Shown piece by piece: positions 24,172 through 34,839 of a stretch of DNA of 64,000 nt. The translations under genes and the position numbers were made by a program. How positions within the stretch are numbered: position 1 is the first letter of the stretch; every line of letters starts with the position of its first letter. The stretch lies in contig BCIG01000015.1 in the NCBI GenBank assembly GCA_001599915.1, positions 434,001-498,000 of the forward strand. The letters run 5' to 3'. A model generated the notes under the pieces. The model saw only the letters and a list, made by a program, of their open reading frames with translations, did no database searches and was not told the origin of the DNA. The DNA comes from Symbiotaphrina buchneri (lineage: Eukaryota > Ascomycota > Symbiotaphrinales > Symbiotaphrinaceae).

Positions 24172-25070
24172 GTGGCTGGAAACTACGCCGTACGCCAGGT
24201 CGCGATAAGGAACCGGAGGCGAGTTTCATCCTTTCTTTCAACCAGACAAAAACATTTTCTTTCTTCTTTTCCCTGCAGTTTTTATCTGCAATTTTTGCCT
24301 GCACTTTACTACATTTCTCAGCAGATTTAGAATCTCCGAGAAAGCGAGCTCGGCGGGACTGATGTGGCCAGCGCCTAATAAGGTACCTTCGGTACCTACG
24401 AAGTAGTACGAAGCTACCTTATCATCTCGTACCCCAGATGCAGCTTTATCGCATGTCTTATCGCGCCATTATCCAAATCACTCTGCGCTCGTCAGGTACG
24501 AAGGCGGCCGACATCGCTCACCGCCATATTAGTCATGCGCGGGGCTGGGGTTCCCGCATTTGAGCTACGTCTCCGTCTGCCACTTGTGAATTGGAGGTAC
24601 GGAGCATGGGAAGCAATTGCCTTTACACTACCACGTCAATGGGAGAACTGGACCAGGCATGGTAATGTAAATGGCCCTTTCGAGCGGCTTTACTATCTGT
24701 AGAGCTACCGACCCATACCCAAAGCAGCGGTACCGTACTTGGCCAACCCATGAATCTGCCCACCTCAACTTCCATAAGCATCAAGAGATCATAATGGTGT
24801 ATAACAGCCGCTGTGCTGGTCGAGGTATCGTAAAAGCGTGCCGGTCGTGAGAGCATCAAACATATAGCCGCTATGCAAACGAAGATCAAGAGCCATCGAG
24901 GTACTCAGACAATCATGGTAGGAATTTCAAAGTCGGAAGGAGCGTAATCGGTAGAGCGTACTCGCGGGAATAGCAGATCGCCGCCATTCCCAAGTCGTTT
25001 CGTGCATTCGTAACCGGGTCATGAGAATCGTGTAATGGTAATGATCAAGGGTTTAGAAAGGTGAAATGTA

Positions 25071-27467
25071 CTAGGTCGATCGAAACAAAACAAGTTTGGA
25101 AAGGAACTTGTTCGAGAGGCAGTCAAAGTCCTTGCGGTCGAACTGTGCTTCGCTGCGGGACTTGAGGTAGGTGTCTATGTAGATGTCAGCGTCCTGTTGA
25201 GGTCGAAAAAAGCTAGTGTGCGTCTTACCATAAGTCAGGATGTGCTGACGCACTTCGGTCAAAGCCTCGCAGACAGCAGGATTCGAGTTGAGCACGTGAT
25301 GATGCCGACTTGTGTCCCATTCGTGCAACGGGGGCAGCTTCTGAGAGATGGCTGAGAAGAGCCCAACGATGACGCCGACGGGAATGGTCTCCATGTCCTT
25401 GCAGAACTTCTGAACTGACTCCGTGTCAGGGACGCGGTAGTGACAATCGAATTGCATCTCTTCCCAGACCAGAAGAAGGATAGCAGCCAAGAAGAAGATC
25501 GTGGGCCAGTTCTTGAGCTTCTCGCCGCTGTAGACACTAGAGTATAGAGCTGACAGCTCTTCCAATATGTCCTTTTGCAGTTCACGCCACATGTCTGCCA
25601 ACGCGCATTTGATCTGGAAATTGATCATGACCGGCGCGGCCACCTTGTCCTTGTATCTGGAGCTCTCGTCGGTGATCCTGCCTTCGAGCTCATCCTCGTC
25701 AGAGAGCCCTTCGACCATGGTGACGTGCAAAGTGAGATTGTAGGCAAGAACCAATTTCAACGCCTTTCGAATGACGGGTAGTTTCGTCCTCAGGTAGTAC
25801 CGGTATGTCGTCTTCAGCATCTCTGTGAGGAACTTAGTCCCGTCGAAGTACTCGTCAACAAAGCGCTCAAAACCGCCATCGATATGACGATCAAGATATT
25901 CCGATAGGAGAGCGGTCGAGATCCCTTCCATACCGGCAGAGAGCTTCGCGGTCGGCACCTCGTACTCCTGAGGACCGTCCTGCTCCTGGAAGGCCTCAGT
26001 CCAGTCCACGTCAAAGCATGACTCGTCCCGGACGTAAACTTCGCGAGCTTTCACCGGCAGAACGTAGCTGTAGCCGTGAGTGATGTACAAGCTCCTCTCC
26101 GTCTCGCCGAAACCTTTGATATTCCCGACCGAGAACCCAAGGCTGACATGACGCTCGAAATCGGCCTTCCAACCCTTCATGAAATATCCAATTTCCTTGA
26201 TGTCAATCCGCGTACAGGGCACCTGCCATAGCCGCGCGTGGGAGGGCTGACAGCCAGCGCAAGGTTCCCCTTTGTCGCAAGTCTTCTTCAGGAATTTGCA
26301 CCTTAAGCAGGCTCGCAGCTTGCGTATTTCACTGGCCTGTTTGCGCTGCTCCGGAAGCAGAGGGCCCTTTCTTCGGCCCACCCGCTTTTCGATCTCCTTC
26401 TTTGAAGTGTGCGACGGGCGTCTGATCACGGGTTTGGTTGATTTCGCAATTGGACTGCTCTTCTTTGACTGGCGCCGGTTCGGAGGTGAACAAGGACTTT
26501 GCATGATGGGCGACCTTTGGGGAGACTGAGACTTGACGGGCGAGCTCGGGTGTTCGACGGGGATAGCATGAGCGAGAGCGACCGGACTCATTTCGGTGGG
26601 ACTATAATCACTACCATCCGTCGTCGATTGGTGACCAATATCGTTCAAGCGGCGACTCAATTCCAGATATGTGTCCGATTGCGGGGAACTGCGCGGCCAT
26701 TGAATCTCCTCGTAGCTGGCACTCCCGCTGCGCCAAGACATTCTAGAGTTTGGAGGCGCGTCTGAGCGAGAGGATTCCGAGTGGGTACGAAGGTGTAATG
26801 TCTCGCCTGGGTTGAAGACAGCACCGGTGTGAGATGCCGGGTATGGGTTATTATCCAACGGTTGCTGGCTGTAATCGACCGTGGCCCACCCACCATCACT
26901 GCCTGCACTGGGGAGAGAGCGGACTTCTAACCATGTCTCGGTTGGAGAGCTCCCCGGGAAGTTAGGTTGCGCCATGCTCAACTCTGCTAGCGGGTCCGCT
27001 CCGGCGAAGCTTGCCACGCCCTGTTGCAGATGATCATCCCAGGCGAAGGCCAGATTCTGGTCCATCTGACCGGGGAAAGAATCGAAACCTCCCTGGAGCG
27101 GTGCCGGTGCTGTCGACATGAAGTCAATGGGAGAGGTATTGTAAGACCCGCCGCCGAAAACACCGTTGAACTGCGCGCCCACGGCCATGGGCCCCTGGGA
27201 GTATGGATTGCTCGACATGGCGTTCATCGACGTCGACCAGTGCGAGATCAATCCTGGCGCGGTAGTCACTGCAATTGAGGCATTTTGGAAGTCGTCGTTG
27301 GTGGCCTGGAGGGGCATGGCTGACTGGGCGGATAGATTGTCAGTCAGCATGGATTGTGAGACTGGCATTGGCCAGGCCGGCTTGGACATAAAGCTGTATG
27401 GCGGATCGCTCGAGTCGAATTCGAGGCCGCCGACAACAGTGTCAGCGGCGAAGTCGAAGTCAGCCAT
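25071..27467 (-). CDS. Zn2Cys6-like transcription regulator
   Basis: Putative fungal DNA-binding regulator, 780 residues after splicing. Exon 1 is 27467-25229 and exon 2 is 25174-25071, with a 54-nt in-frame, stop-free intron (GTAAGA donor, CTGAC branch, CATAG acceptor). The N-terminal 370 residues are low-complexity and acidic-to-polar, as in activation domains. A basic stretch (KKEIEKRVGRRKGPLLPE) leads into the Cys cluster at about 386-417: CX2CX6CX5CX2CX11C. The last spacing is longer than the usual 6-9, so the binuclear cluster may be atypical. The following 360 residues are helical and conserved-looking, but I see no standard fungal-trans domain. The target is unknown. Its 2-kb upstream region is shared with the divergent farnesyltransferase gene. 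Confidence 0.8.
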   Translation of the reverse strand: MADFDFAADTVVGGLEFDSSDPPYSFMSKPAWPMPVSQSMLTDNLSAQSAMPLQATNDDFQNASIAVTTAPGLISHWSTSMNAMSSNPYSQGPMAVGAQFNGVFGGGSYNTSPIDFMSTAPAPLQGGFDSFPGQMDQNLAFAWDDHLQQGVASFAGADPLAELSMAQPNFPGSSPTETWLEVRSLPSAGSDGGWATVDYSQQPLDNNPYPASHTGAVFNPGETLHLRTHSESSRSDAPPNSRMSWRSGSASYEEIQWPRSSPQSDTYLELSRRLNDIGHQSTTDGSDYSPTEMSPVALAHAIPVEHPSSPVKSQSPQRSPIMQSPCSPPNRRQSKKSSPIAKSTKPVIRRPSHTSKKEIEKRVGRRKGPLLPEQRKQASEIRKLRACLRCKFLKKTCDKGEPCAGCQPSHARLWQVPCTRIDIKEIGYFMKGWKADFERHVSLGFSVGNIKGFGETERSLYITHGYSYVLPVKAREVYVRDESCFDVDWTEAFQEQDGPQEYEVPTAKLSAGMEGISTALLSEYLDRHIDGGFERFVDEYFDGTKFLTEMLKTTYRYYLRTKLPVIRKALKLVLAYNLTLHVTMVEGLSDEDELEGRITDESSRYKDKVAAPVMINFQIKCALADMWRELQKDILEELSALYSSVYSGEKLKNWPTIFFLAAILLLVWEEMQFDCHYRVPDTESVQKFCKDMETIPVGVIVGLFSAISQKLPPLHEWDTSRHHHVLNSNPAVCEALTEVRQHILTYGKTHTSFFRPQQDADIYIDTYLKSRSEAQFDRKDFDCLSNKFLSKLVLFRST

Positions 27468-27985
27468 TTTCGAGGCCTTGCGTCGAGCGGGAAGGGATTC
27501 TTGTCTTGTTGTCTCTCGCGGGATTGAGGGAGGAAGAAAGAAGACGAGGCTGGGGAAAGAGCGGTGTCTGCCCTCTTGACCGGTCGACGCAGGCCAGAGG
27601 GGGTTTGCTTGGTGGTGCCTCTGGTGCCTCTGACCCGCTTGAGCAGGTATGGTGCGGTGGGTAAAGCAAGCGGGAGCGCCCGTCCGAGGTGGTTCTGGCA
27701 GTGATTAAGAAGGCCGGCATGGCAAAGAGCGGTGAAGCCGTCGTGGAGCGGTCATGTGTGAAGACGACCCAATCAGGCCCGCGCGCACCTCCACTCGACT
27801 CCACCCGCCCGCATCTCTTAAACTCTCTTCCCCCCGAGCACCTCCCTGAGCTCTCTCTCTGCATTGGTGCATCTGGCCAATCAAGGAAACCAATGGCGGG
27901 CCAAGACGCGGGAGGGCACGTTGACTGACTGGTCCATCCGCCTTTTTGACTGCTTTTTAGCTTCGTACGAGCACAGTTCATATAC

Positions 27986-28011
27986 TACCTTAAGGTAAGG
28001 TAAGGTAAGGT
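27986..28011. repeat. TACCTTAAGGTA palindrome with AAGGT tandem
   Basis: A perfect 12-bp palindrome (27986-27997) whose right arm continues into four AAGGT units. Related words occur in many other intergenic regions of this window. Confidence 0.7.
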
Positions 28012-29018
28012 AGCTCCTAACCCGTGCCGTGACCAAGTGTGACCAGCGACCAGTACATAGTGACGGGTGTACCGTACCACCACGCACCATCCGACTGCCG
28101 CCGGTTCTCTCCTCTGGCATGCCTGGCGTCCCTGACATCCGTACTCCGAGGCTACGATGGCGATGGTCTACGAACTACGAAGTAACTCGAATGGTGCTTA
28201 AATCACCGAGGGCCCTAGAGAGTACAGCGTGCTTTACTGCTGGTGTTCATACAGTTCACTCATGAACTTGGCTGTGTGCCCACCTATCTCGAAGTATCTG
28301 CGGCACCTGCTGCAGCTCCAGGCAAGGTGCCGAGCGAACCCTTGATCGGCCCCCAAACAGGAAGTACCCCGACGCTGCAGGTAAGCAAGACAGAAGGAGC
28401 CTGTACGACTCTTTCCTGCCATGATTTACCATGTTCGCCGTCAATCGCTTCCGATGGTCATGTGTGGATACCTTAAGGTGTGTGATAAGGTAAGATACCT
28501 TCGCTGTCTGTGGGGACTTGATAGCGTGTGCACATGGGCGATCCACTCGGAACCAAGGGCCGTTGCGTGCCTTCTCGTCTCAGACTCTCATCCCTTGCAT
28601 GCGGCATGCAGATGGGCGGGCGATGGTCCGAACGGAGGCAGAAGTCAAGAGCAACACCTTGTGCTTAGCGATCGGCTCGTTCCCATCCAACTTGGAAGGC
28701 TGAAGACGCCGGAATATACAGCACACTCGAGCAGTAAAAGCTACCTATCAGGAAATAAATGATAGGCGACACTGTTACGGAACCCGGTCCTTTGACCATT
28801 AGGAGGTAGTATCGTGCCTTCATGCACAATCTGTAGAGATAGATGATAAATCCACAATCAATCTACATCGCTACGTACAGGTCGTCATGTCAATGATGAA
28901 ACTTGAGCGGAGCACAATTGTGGTTATCCATCGGCCCCGTCAGCCCTCATCCACTCCAATAGCGCCTTATTTATCTCTCTCGAGCAGTTAATTGTAGGTG
29001 CACATTGTCAGATCGACA

Positions 29019-29029
29019 TTATCTGATAA
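29019..29029. promoter_or_regulatory. Palindromic double GATA site, exact SreA-type consensus
   Basis: TTATCTGATAA contains ATCTGATAA, an exact match to the ATCWGATAA site of the iron regulator SreA, and is also an inverted GATA pair. It lies 420 bp upstream of the farnesyltransferase start. Function is not established; AreA or another GATA factor is equally possible. Confidence 0.35.
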
Positions 29030-29448
29030 GCCGGTCAAGTCCGGTCTTCAATGAGTTACCTGACTTGCTGACTACCACTTAAGAAATGTGGTTGGCATTG
29101 ATTGTTTGTTAATCTCTTCCACCACATTGGTTGTTACGGCAGCGTGAGGGTTCCTCAAAAATACACCAGCATGTTGGAGTTATGGGCGGTTGCTCAATCC
29201 CAAAACCACAAAAAGCGGGACATAATATTAATATTTGGCTGTCTTCCTTTGTGACCGAGGGGAGCAGAATAAACAGATGACGCCATCTGATTCGTCGCTT
29301 CGATCAAGCGATCATCGACAGATCCAATCCGGATGGGACTATGCTGTGACCCTGACAAAGGGCTTGCTCAACAACAATAGTAGCGAGACTCCAGAATGAA
29401 ATGAATGAAGCGTTTATGCCTCGATGGATTTGCCTCTAAAAGCCCTCC

Positions 29449-31470
29449 ATGCCCTTTTCCATCAGCCGTCGTCGACCGCGCAAAGTGCTCTTCCAGGCCA
29501 GGCTCGGAGACCAAGCCATGAAGGCCCCCGCAAGAGAGGTTGATGAGCTCACAGAGGCCGGCGTTCCAGTGGAAGAAGGTGATGGAGAGACCGTCGATAA
29601 AGCTGGACGCGCCGAGGAGCATGAGGCTGCGCAGGAAGCGGCGGAAGAAGAGGACGAGGAGTTCCTGTTCACCACCTACTCCCAGACCCCCTTTCAGGAC
29701 CGGACAGATCCCCTGCCGGCTCCGGATATCTTTACGCATCTCCCACCTCTACGCGATCTGCTGCATACCGAGACGTCGAGGTTGCAGGATCTGACCATAC
29801 AAGAATGCCTCCCGTTCATGTCCAGCACCGATAATCGGCAATGGCCCGCCTTCAATGCGTTCGGTATCCCTCGTCTAGACCGGCAGAAGCATGTTGATTT
29901 CCTGCACCAGAGTCTCGGAGATCTCCCTTCGGGCTGGGTCGCCGCTGATGCAAGTCGGCCGTGGTTCCTCTACTGGGCCCTGACCGGGCTGTATCTACTC
30001 GGAGATGATATCTCACAATTCCGGGATCGGTATGTTTGCCCAGATCTTAAGGCTACGTGCGACCGGGAAATTCTGTCACTTCCCCTGGACTTGCAGAAGC
30101 CGTGTTACTGCGGACGTGATAGGTCGTACAAAAGCTAACGGCCCGCAAGTGTCATCCAAACATTGACCCCTATGCAGAATCCTGATGGAGGCTTCGGGGG
30201 TGGTCACGGGCAAATGTCACACTGCGCTGCCTCTTATGCAGCGGTGCTGAGCTTGTTGATGGTGGGTGGTAAAGAGGCTTTGAATGTCATCAATCGAAAA
30301 ACACTGTAAGCTATTCACATTCAGGAGACCCTCGCAAACGATGCTCAGCCACTGATGGTCTACAGCTGGAAATGGCTGGGAGATCTGAAGCAGCCTGATG
30401 GAGGATTTCAGCTTTGCGTTGGCGGGGAAGAAGATGTCCGGTAACTGTCATCCGGACCCCTAAGCTGCCCCGTGTTTCTGACTTTCTAGTGGCGCGTATT
30501 GTTCCATGGTTATGATCAGTCTGTTGAACCTACCGCTTGCCTTGCCACCATCTTCCCCTGGGCGCAAGAGCCCTGATGACACTTTCTGCACAAATCTACC
30601 GGAATATTTGTCTCGATGTAAGTCACTCATGATGCGTGAGTCATTGTCTACCTGGTCCAACCATCATTTTAGGCCAGACATACGAAGGAGGCATATCAGG
30701 CACTCCGGGAACAGAGGCTCACGGAGGATATGCATTCTGTGCCCTCGCATGCCTCTGTATCATGGGGCCACCACATGAGATGCTTCCAGCGTACATATCC
30801 CCTCTGGAAAATCGCTCGCGGTCGCTTACAACTAGGCAGGTATCTAGACATGCCGCTCCTCATATCATGGCTTAGCGCCCGGCAATACGCTCCTGAGGGA
30901 GGGCTATCTGGACGCACCAACAAGCTCGTAGATGGATGCTACAGTCACTGGGTTGGAGGGTGCTGGCCATTGGTCGAAGCCGCACTCAACGGCCCGCAAG
31001 ATGGGCTTAGCCAAGATCACCGCGTCGTGGGCAGCCTGTACTCCCGTGAAGGCCTTGGGCGGTACATCCTCTGCTGCTGTCAAGGGAAGCGTGGTGGGTT
31101 AAGGGACAAGCCTAGCAAGTAAGTCCGCCGCAAGGTCGTATCCCCTGACCGCTGGAACTTTCTGAACGTGTGCGCAACCAGGAATCCCGACTCTTATCAC
31201 ACATGCTACGTTCTTGCCGGACTGAGCTGTACGCAGTACTACTGGTATTATGCCTCACCTAGCGACCCCGACGCTTCCATTACCTACCTGCCATTGGATG
31301 CGCCTTACCACTGGCATAGCTCCTCCAACATTCCTACCTACGAAGGTGGGACAGAGGAGTTGATCTTCGAGGAGGGAGATCGAATCAATGTCATCCACCC
31401 GGCGTTCGTCATTCCCCCGGACAGTGTAGAGGAGGCGAAGGAGTACTTTGGCAATAAGATAGGGTTCTAG
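29449..31470 (+). CDS. ram1: Protein farnesyltransferase beta subunit
   Basis: Catalytic beta subunit that, with the alpha subunit Ram2, attaches farnesyl to CaaX cysteines of Ras, Rho-type GTPases and pheromones. Seven exons: 29449-30029, 30150-30305, 30366-30440, 30490-30617, 30673-30790, 30840-31118, 31182-31470, about 541 residues. Each join restores the prenyltransferase repeats, for example RDRVIQTLTPMQNPDGGFGGG, LSRCQTYEGGISGTPG and LPAYLDMPLL. Zinc ligands are visible: Asp and Cys in DGCYSHWVGG and His in YHTCYVLAGLS. The GGHGQMSHCAASYA and GGFQ motifs line the funnel. The first ATG after an in-frame stop (29437-29439) was taken as start; the acidic N-terminal extension (about 75 residues) is longer than usual. 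Introns are 49-63 nt except the first (120 nt). Confidence 0.95.
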
Positions 31471-32153
31471 CTTCTCACGTGAGAGATGGGATGGGATGCA
31501 ACATATCATCTCTCCATGGTCTACGCATGTGTGCGACGGCGATATAATGAGCGCAGGATCACATCGTCTGTTTCTGATGCGCTCCCTATGTAGGTTGACA
31601 TAGCGGAAGGTCGAAGCGCATTTTGGATGACTTTTCACCAGGCTTAATTGTGTTATGTCATGGCCATCGGCGAATGGAGCAGTTGCATATAAGATATGCA
31701 AATATTGGTCATAAAGGCCGACCACGTCAGAGGCCGACTCGCCGTTGTGGACAACCAGAGACCTGTTATCTGCAGTCCACTTCGCTAGCTCACAAACTAT
31801 CATTTCCCCAGTCAACCTTCATGAGTGCATCATGTGCTCCCAAATGCAAACGGATGTTATAACTCAAATCCCACAACAATGCCGCTTTGATAGTAATGGA
31901 ATAATGAGAGAGACTTCGTCGTTAAATTCAAGAGTCGACCGCACAGGGGCTTGCCCTCTGTGATGCTCTGAGACCAGATGTTATGATGTTAAGTTGGAAG
32001 GCAGAAGAGAAAGCTCATGTCGACAGGAAGACTGCAATGAGAACTGATGCTAGCAAGCAAATTCGTAATGGTACTGGCGTAGAGTGTGTGATGCCTTTCC
32101 GGCAAAATCAAGCGTTGTCTGGGCTGAGCGGTCCTTAAATGAAAATCAGTCTA
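31471..32153. other. Intergenic region
   Basis: 3' flanks of the convergent farnesyltransferase and the dsRBD-like candidate. No gene seen. Confidence 0.45.
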
Positions 32154-32983
32154 TCAGTAGTAGAGCTGCTTTGAATGCTGCTTTTCATGACGCCTCCCAC
32201 TTTTTGGATATGACTGTGCAGCCCTCAGCCTGCCATCGTCGCTGCCGCCAGGGCTGCTACCGCCACTACCGCTCTCGCTGATGACATCTTCTCTGTATGT
32301 AGCGGCTCTCCGGCCTGCACCAATGGCGACGGGCAGACCCTGGATAACAGTAGACCGTGTCTGCTGGCCGGCTGGGTACCTGCCATCGTTGACCGAGAAG
32401 TCGCGGCAGATGTAATAAGCACACATAGCAGCGTGCTCGCGAGCAAGCAATTCGCTGGCGTAGACCGTGTCAGTCTGATATTCCCGGTTGTTGACCCGAA
32501 CGACACATGCATAACCGCTACCGGTATCAAAGGATTGGTAAAACGGATCGGGCCATCGTCGGCGCTGGCAGAGACCTGGGAACCAACTAGATTAGTGGTA
32601 CGTTGTACAGTGACTCGCAGGAACCAGGGGCTAGAGAAATTCTCCGCACAGCCTGCATACTGGGTGACATTTCTCAGTGGCAATGTAGCTATACATCAGG
32701 GGACTGCAGACATGAACGGTAACTCAAAGTATGCAATCTAAGCAAGCCAAGAACGCCATGGACTACCATAACAGGCAAGGAAACACTTGAACGAGAGTCT
32801 CCCAGACGACGAATTGGTATCAAGACATGTATAAGGAAGCTTCCACTTAGGATCCTTACTTGATAGATACTGAACGTGGTACATGGTAGGAGGAATCGGG
32901 GTGGTGCCGGCCGCCTTCACTGATCCGGTATGCTCCTCACAAGCTTCACAGCAGGTCGAGCTCGTGAGTGACTCCTTGAGCAA
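32154..32983 (-). CDS. Candidate dsRNA-binding-like hypothetical protein
   Basis: I infer a small multi-exon gene. The last exon (32564-32154) reads RRRWPDPFYQSFDTGSGY, then VVRVNNREYQTDTVYAS, LLAREHAAMCAYYICRDFSV, and ends in a Gly/Ser-rich tail. The pattern of a beta-strand pair, then an Ala-rich helix starting LARExAA, is that of a double-stranded-RNA-binding-like domain, and similar small proteins are common in moulds. A 44-nt intron (32565-32608, with an ACTAAT branch) joins it in phase to an exon ending SSPWFLRVT. Further upstream, LTSSTCCEACEEHTG and PPTMYHVQYLSS fit a first exon starting near 32983 with a GTAAGG donor. The middle exons are not resolved and contain stops if unspliced. 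RNA binding is not shown. It could be an active gene or a decayed one. Confidence 0.4.
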
Positions 32984-34839
32984 GCTAGCTCGTCCTCAGA
33001 GTCTCGAGTATCGAATCAGATAGTTGTTGCCGTCGTCACGAGATCTCAGGTACCGATCTGACGCTGTAACAACAGACGTTGATGCTTCGACGTGTGTCTA
33101 GGCAAGATGAGTTGTCAAGTATTGAAACGTGGGCTGTTTGCAACAATAAAGGCTTCTCCTCAAGATGAGATCAGCCTTCCGACACGTCGAACCACAGCGG
33201 GTAATATATCACTGCAGCATTCAAGGAGGGTGCATGATCGCATTGAGTCAATTGGCTGACACAATCCAGCAAGACGAACATTGGTTAATAGCTTTTGATG
33301 GAATGCTGCAGCGCCTGCGGCTCTCCTGTATGACCCATAGTTGATGTGTTGGCGTGCGTGGTCGCTAGTAATAAATGCTGAGAAAGAGCATAAGCTGCAT
33401 CTGAGCGACCACTGAAGCAAGTACAGTTCGAGGATGTAGAAGCGGATCCAGAGCACCCCGGAAGTTAATGTCCGAGGTTTAGGTCCTATACAAGCGTCTC
33501 ATAGTGCATTCGAGGTTTGATATGATTCTGGCACCATTCGAACTGTCGGAAATCGTGTAAAAGTCTAGCGGAGTGTACCGCCCAGGCCCTTTCCATACGC
33601 CAGGTACTCAGCGATGAACTGAACCACAATGACCGATAGCTTGGTCCATGCCGCTAATGCGGGGTTGTATTTCAAATGGTTGCAGAGGCTGTCCCTTTGC
33701 AGGAACACATGGGTGTACACGCCAATAGAGTGCCGCTTAAAGCTCACAGGAGCTACACTCAGGAAGACCATCGATAATTCCTCTCTCATACTAAAAAGGA
33801 TCAAGATCTCATGGTATCAGAATGCTAGCCAGGCTCGGGGATCAAGCTTAACAGACTCGAAAGGAAATCCGCTGCTTGTGTAGAAGGGCGCCAATAGATA
33901 GAAAACAAGAGCAAGATAATCTCGGAGCAGTGACCTGGGGCGGTTTGGCCCATGCAGTTCGATGAATGCGGAGAGATTCTGCTTTTCGTGCCGGTAGGCA
34001 ACCAGAGTGTGTTACCATTAGTCTGTGACAAGCATCGGATGCAGTATGAGTTGGCAATGCGCTTGAGGTCTCGTCAAACAAAAGTTTATGCGCCAGCATG
34101 AAGCCACTTGCCCCTAGCTAGAGGCTTGCATGGGACTTCCAAGTGACAGGCATTGATGAAACGATTGCGCACAAAGATTTCCGTCGACGTCGGTGATTGC
34201 GTCAGGAAATCAGATAGAAGAGCGATCGACGCCGGGCGAGGGAGAAAGAGAAGAATTTTGCCCCTGACACCTGACAGCTGCTTCCACGATGGTGCGCCTC
34301 ATATTGGCGAGTTCTGTCTGGCGACCACCCGATTTGATGGCGGAAAGCGCAAGGTCCCGTTGCAAAACCGAACGACATGTTTGGAAGCCTCCGAGCCAGA
34401 TATCTCATGATAGCAGGACAAGGCATCAACACTGACATCTTTGTGTCCATCGAGGCTACGGCTTGAAGGGAATTCTGTACCTTCGGTTGGTGAACAGGTA
34501 GTGGAGTTTGCGTCAAGCGGAGGAAAGCTTTATCAAAACCGCCATTGGCTTAGCACGGCACGTGCATTCAACGCTCACCTCTAGGCATATTGTTCATCTG
34601 TTTGCAAATGATTGGCGGCCTACTTCGAATGCATACTAGGCGATACATATGTGCGGGTGAAAAAAGACAAGCTATCGAGTGCCAAAGCGATGGCTCTTCA
34701 TTATTTGTTTAGGACGCCTGAGGGTCATGGTAATCATAGCCCGACCGCTGAACGCCGAAGATGCTCGTGAGAATCGCAGATATAAAGCAGGCCAGCCACC
34801 CATGACGTTTTCAACATTCCCTTAAATCCCAATGCAGGT
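32984..34839. other. Intergenic region without recognised gene
   Basis: 1.9 kb. Short open frames on both strands (for example around 33160-33456 and 33848-34099) show no recognisable motif. Confidence 0.45.

Larger units (their letters stand above)
27468..29448. other. Long divergent promoter region
   Basis: Two kilobases between the Zn2Cys6 regulator (-) and the farnesyltransferase gene (+). Contains four AAGGT units abutting a TACCTTAAGGTA palindrome (27986-28011), a second ACCTTAAGGT (28470-28479), a CTACGAACTACGAAGTA word near 28168, and a paired GATA site (29019-29029). No gene supported. Confidence 0.5.

Noticed and set aside
27992-28011. AAGGT tandem as a telomere-like repeat
   Set aside because: The fungal telomere unit is TTAGGG; this is a four-copy pentamer inside a promoter and fits the dispersed motif family better.
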